Assembly: GCA_030610325.1 (NCBI GenBank)
Contig: JAUWRZ010000028.1
Span: 1 to 12,306 of the forward strand
Reading direction: 5' to 3'
Source: Sulfurimonadaceae bacterium
GTDB lineage: Bacteria; Campylobacterota; Campylobacteria; Campylobacterales; Sulfurimonadaceae
DNA length: 12,306 nt
Shown: positions 12,302 through 12,306 of the stretch, piece after piece
Numbering within the stretch: the first letter of the stretch is position 1
Layout: each line of letters starts with the position of its first letter
The notes under the pieces: generated by a model
What the model was told of the DNA's origin: nothing
Databases searched by the model: none
Seen by the model: only the letters and a program-made list of their open reading frames with translations
Program-made: the position numbers and the translations under genes

Positions 12302-12306
12302 CTAGA

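Noticed and set aside
1..12306. CRISPR arrays, tRNA or rRNA genes
   Set aside because: No regularly spaced direct repeats, cloverleaf with T-arm consensus, or rRNA-like stretch was found on reading both strands.

Overview
The window reads as accessory DNA (prophage, plasmid or integrative element) from a bacterium. Evidence: dense, mostly minus-strand genes with strong AAGGAG-type ribosome sites; many small proteins without recognisable family; a phage-type S24-like regulator; a protein resembling the Gp3-like recombination directionality factor family; a multi-helix-turn-helix DNA-binding protein; and an IS605-type insertion. Base composition looks mid-range to slightly AT-rich by eye. The host could be one of the Campylobacterota (divergent IS605 layout and general codon flavour), but nothing here proves it.

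Layout. 1-1240: a gene cut by the window edge, a YdjM/DUF457-like membrane hydrolase, a 224-base gap with nested inverted repeats, and an 85-residue unknown. 1240-6912: a MoxR-like AAA+ ATPase and a VWA-domain protein, both on the minus strand. Between them are a divergently transcribed S24-like regulator and an unknown gene. An IS605-type element (about 3768-5240) has landed in the last codons of that unknown gene. The element has an intact TnpB nuclease gene, a decayed divergent TnpA remnant, matching hairpins at both ends and a predicted omega-RNA end. 7128-8310: a 312-residue protein with several HTH segments and a dyad-rich control region. 8311-10100: a plus-strand operon of two unknowns and a membrane-anchored S49 (SppA-like) peptidase. 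10157-12306: minus strand, one or two very small ORFs, the RDF-like protein, and an unknown 210-residue protein with a perfect TATAAT box at the window edge.

How it may work together. The ATPase and the VWA protein form the classic MoxR-VWA partnership, an AAA+ ring with a MIDAS adaptor. Here the VWA protein also carries an N-terminal HEIGH zincin motif with a downstream EDARIE block. A leader element, GCTACAAC placed 42-43 bases before the start codon, precedes the ATPase, the VWA gene and the RDF-like gene. This suggests one regulon spread over 9 kb. The S24-like protein beside the ATPase and the multi-HTH protein are candidate controllers. Removing the IS in silico restores a natural end to the interrupted gene, so the ancestral cassette was probably ATPase / regulator - unknown / VWA without the IS.
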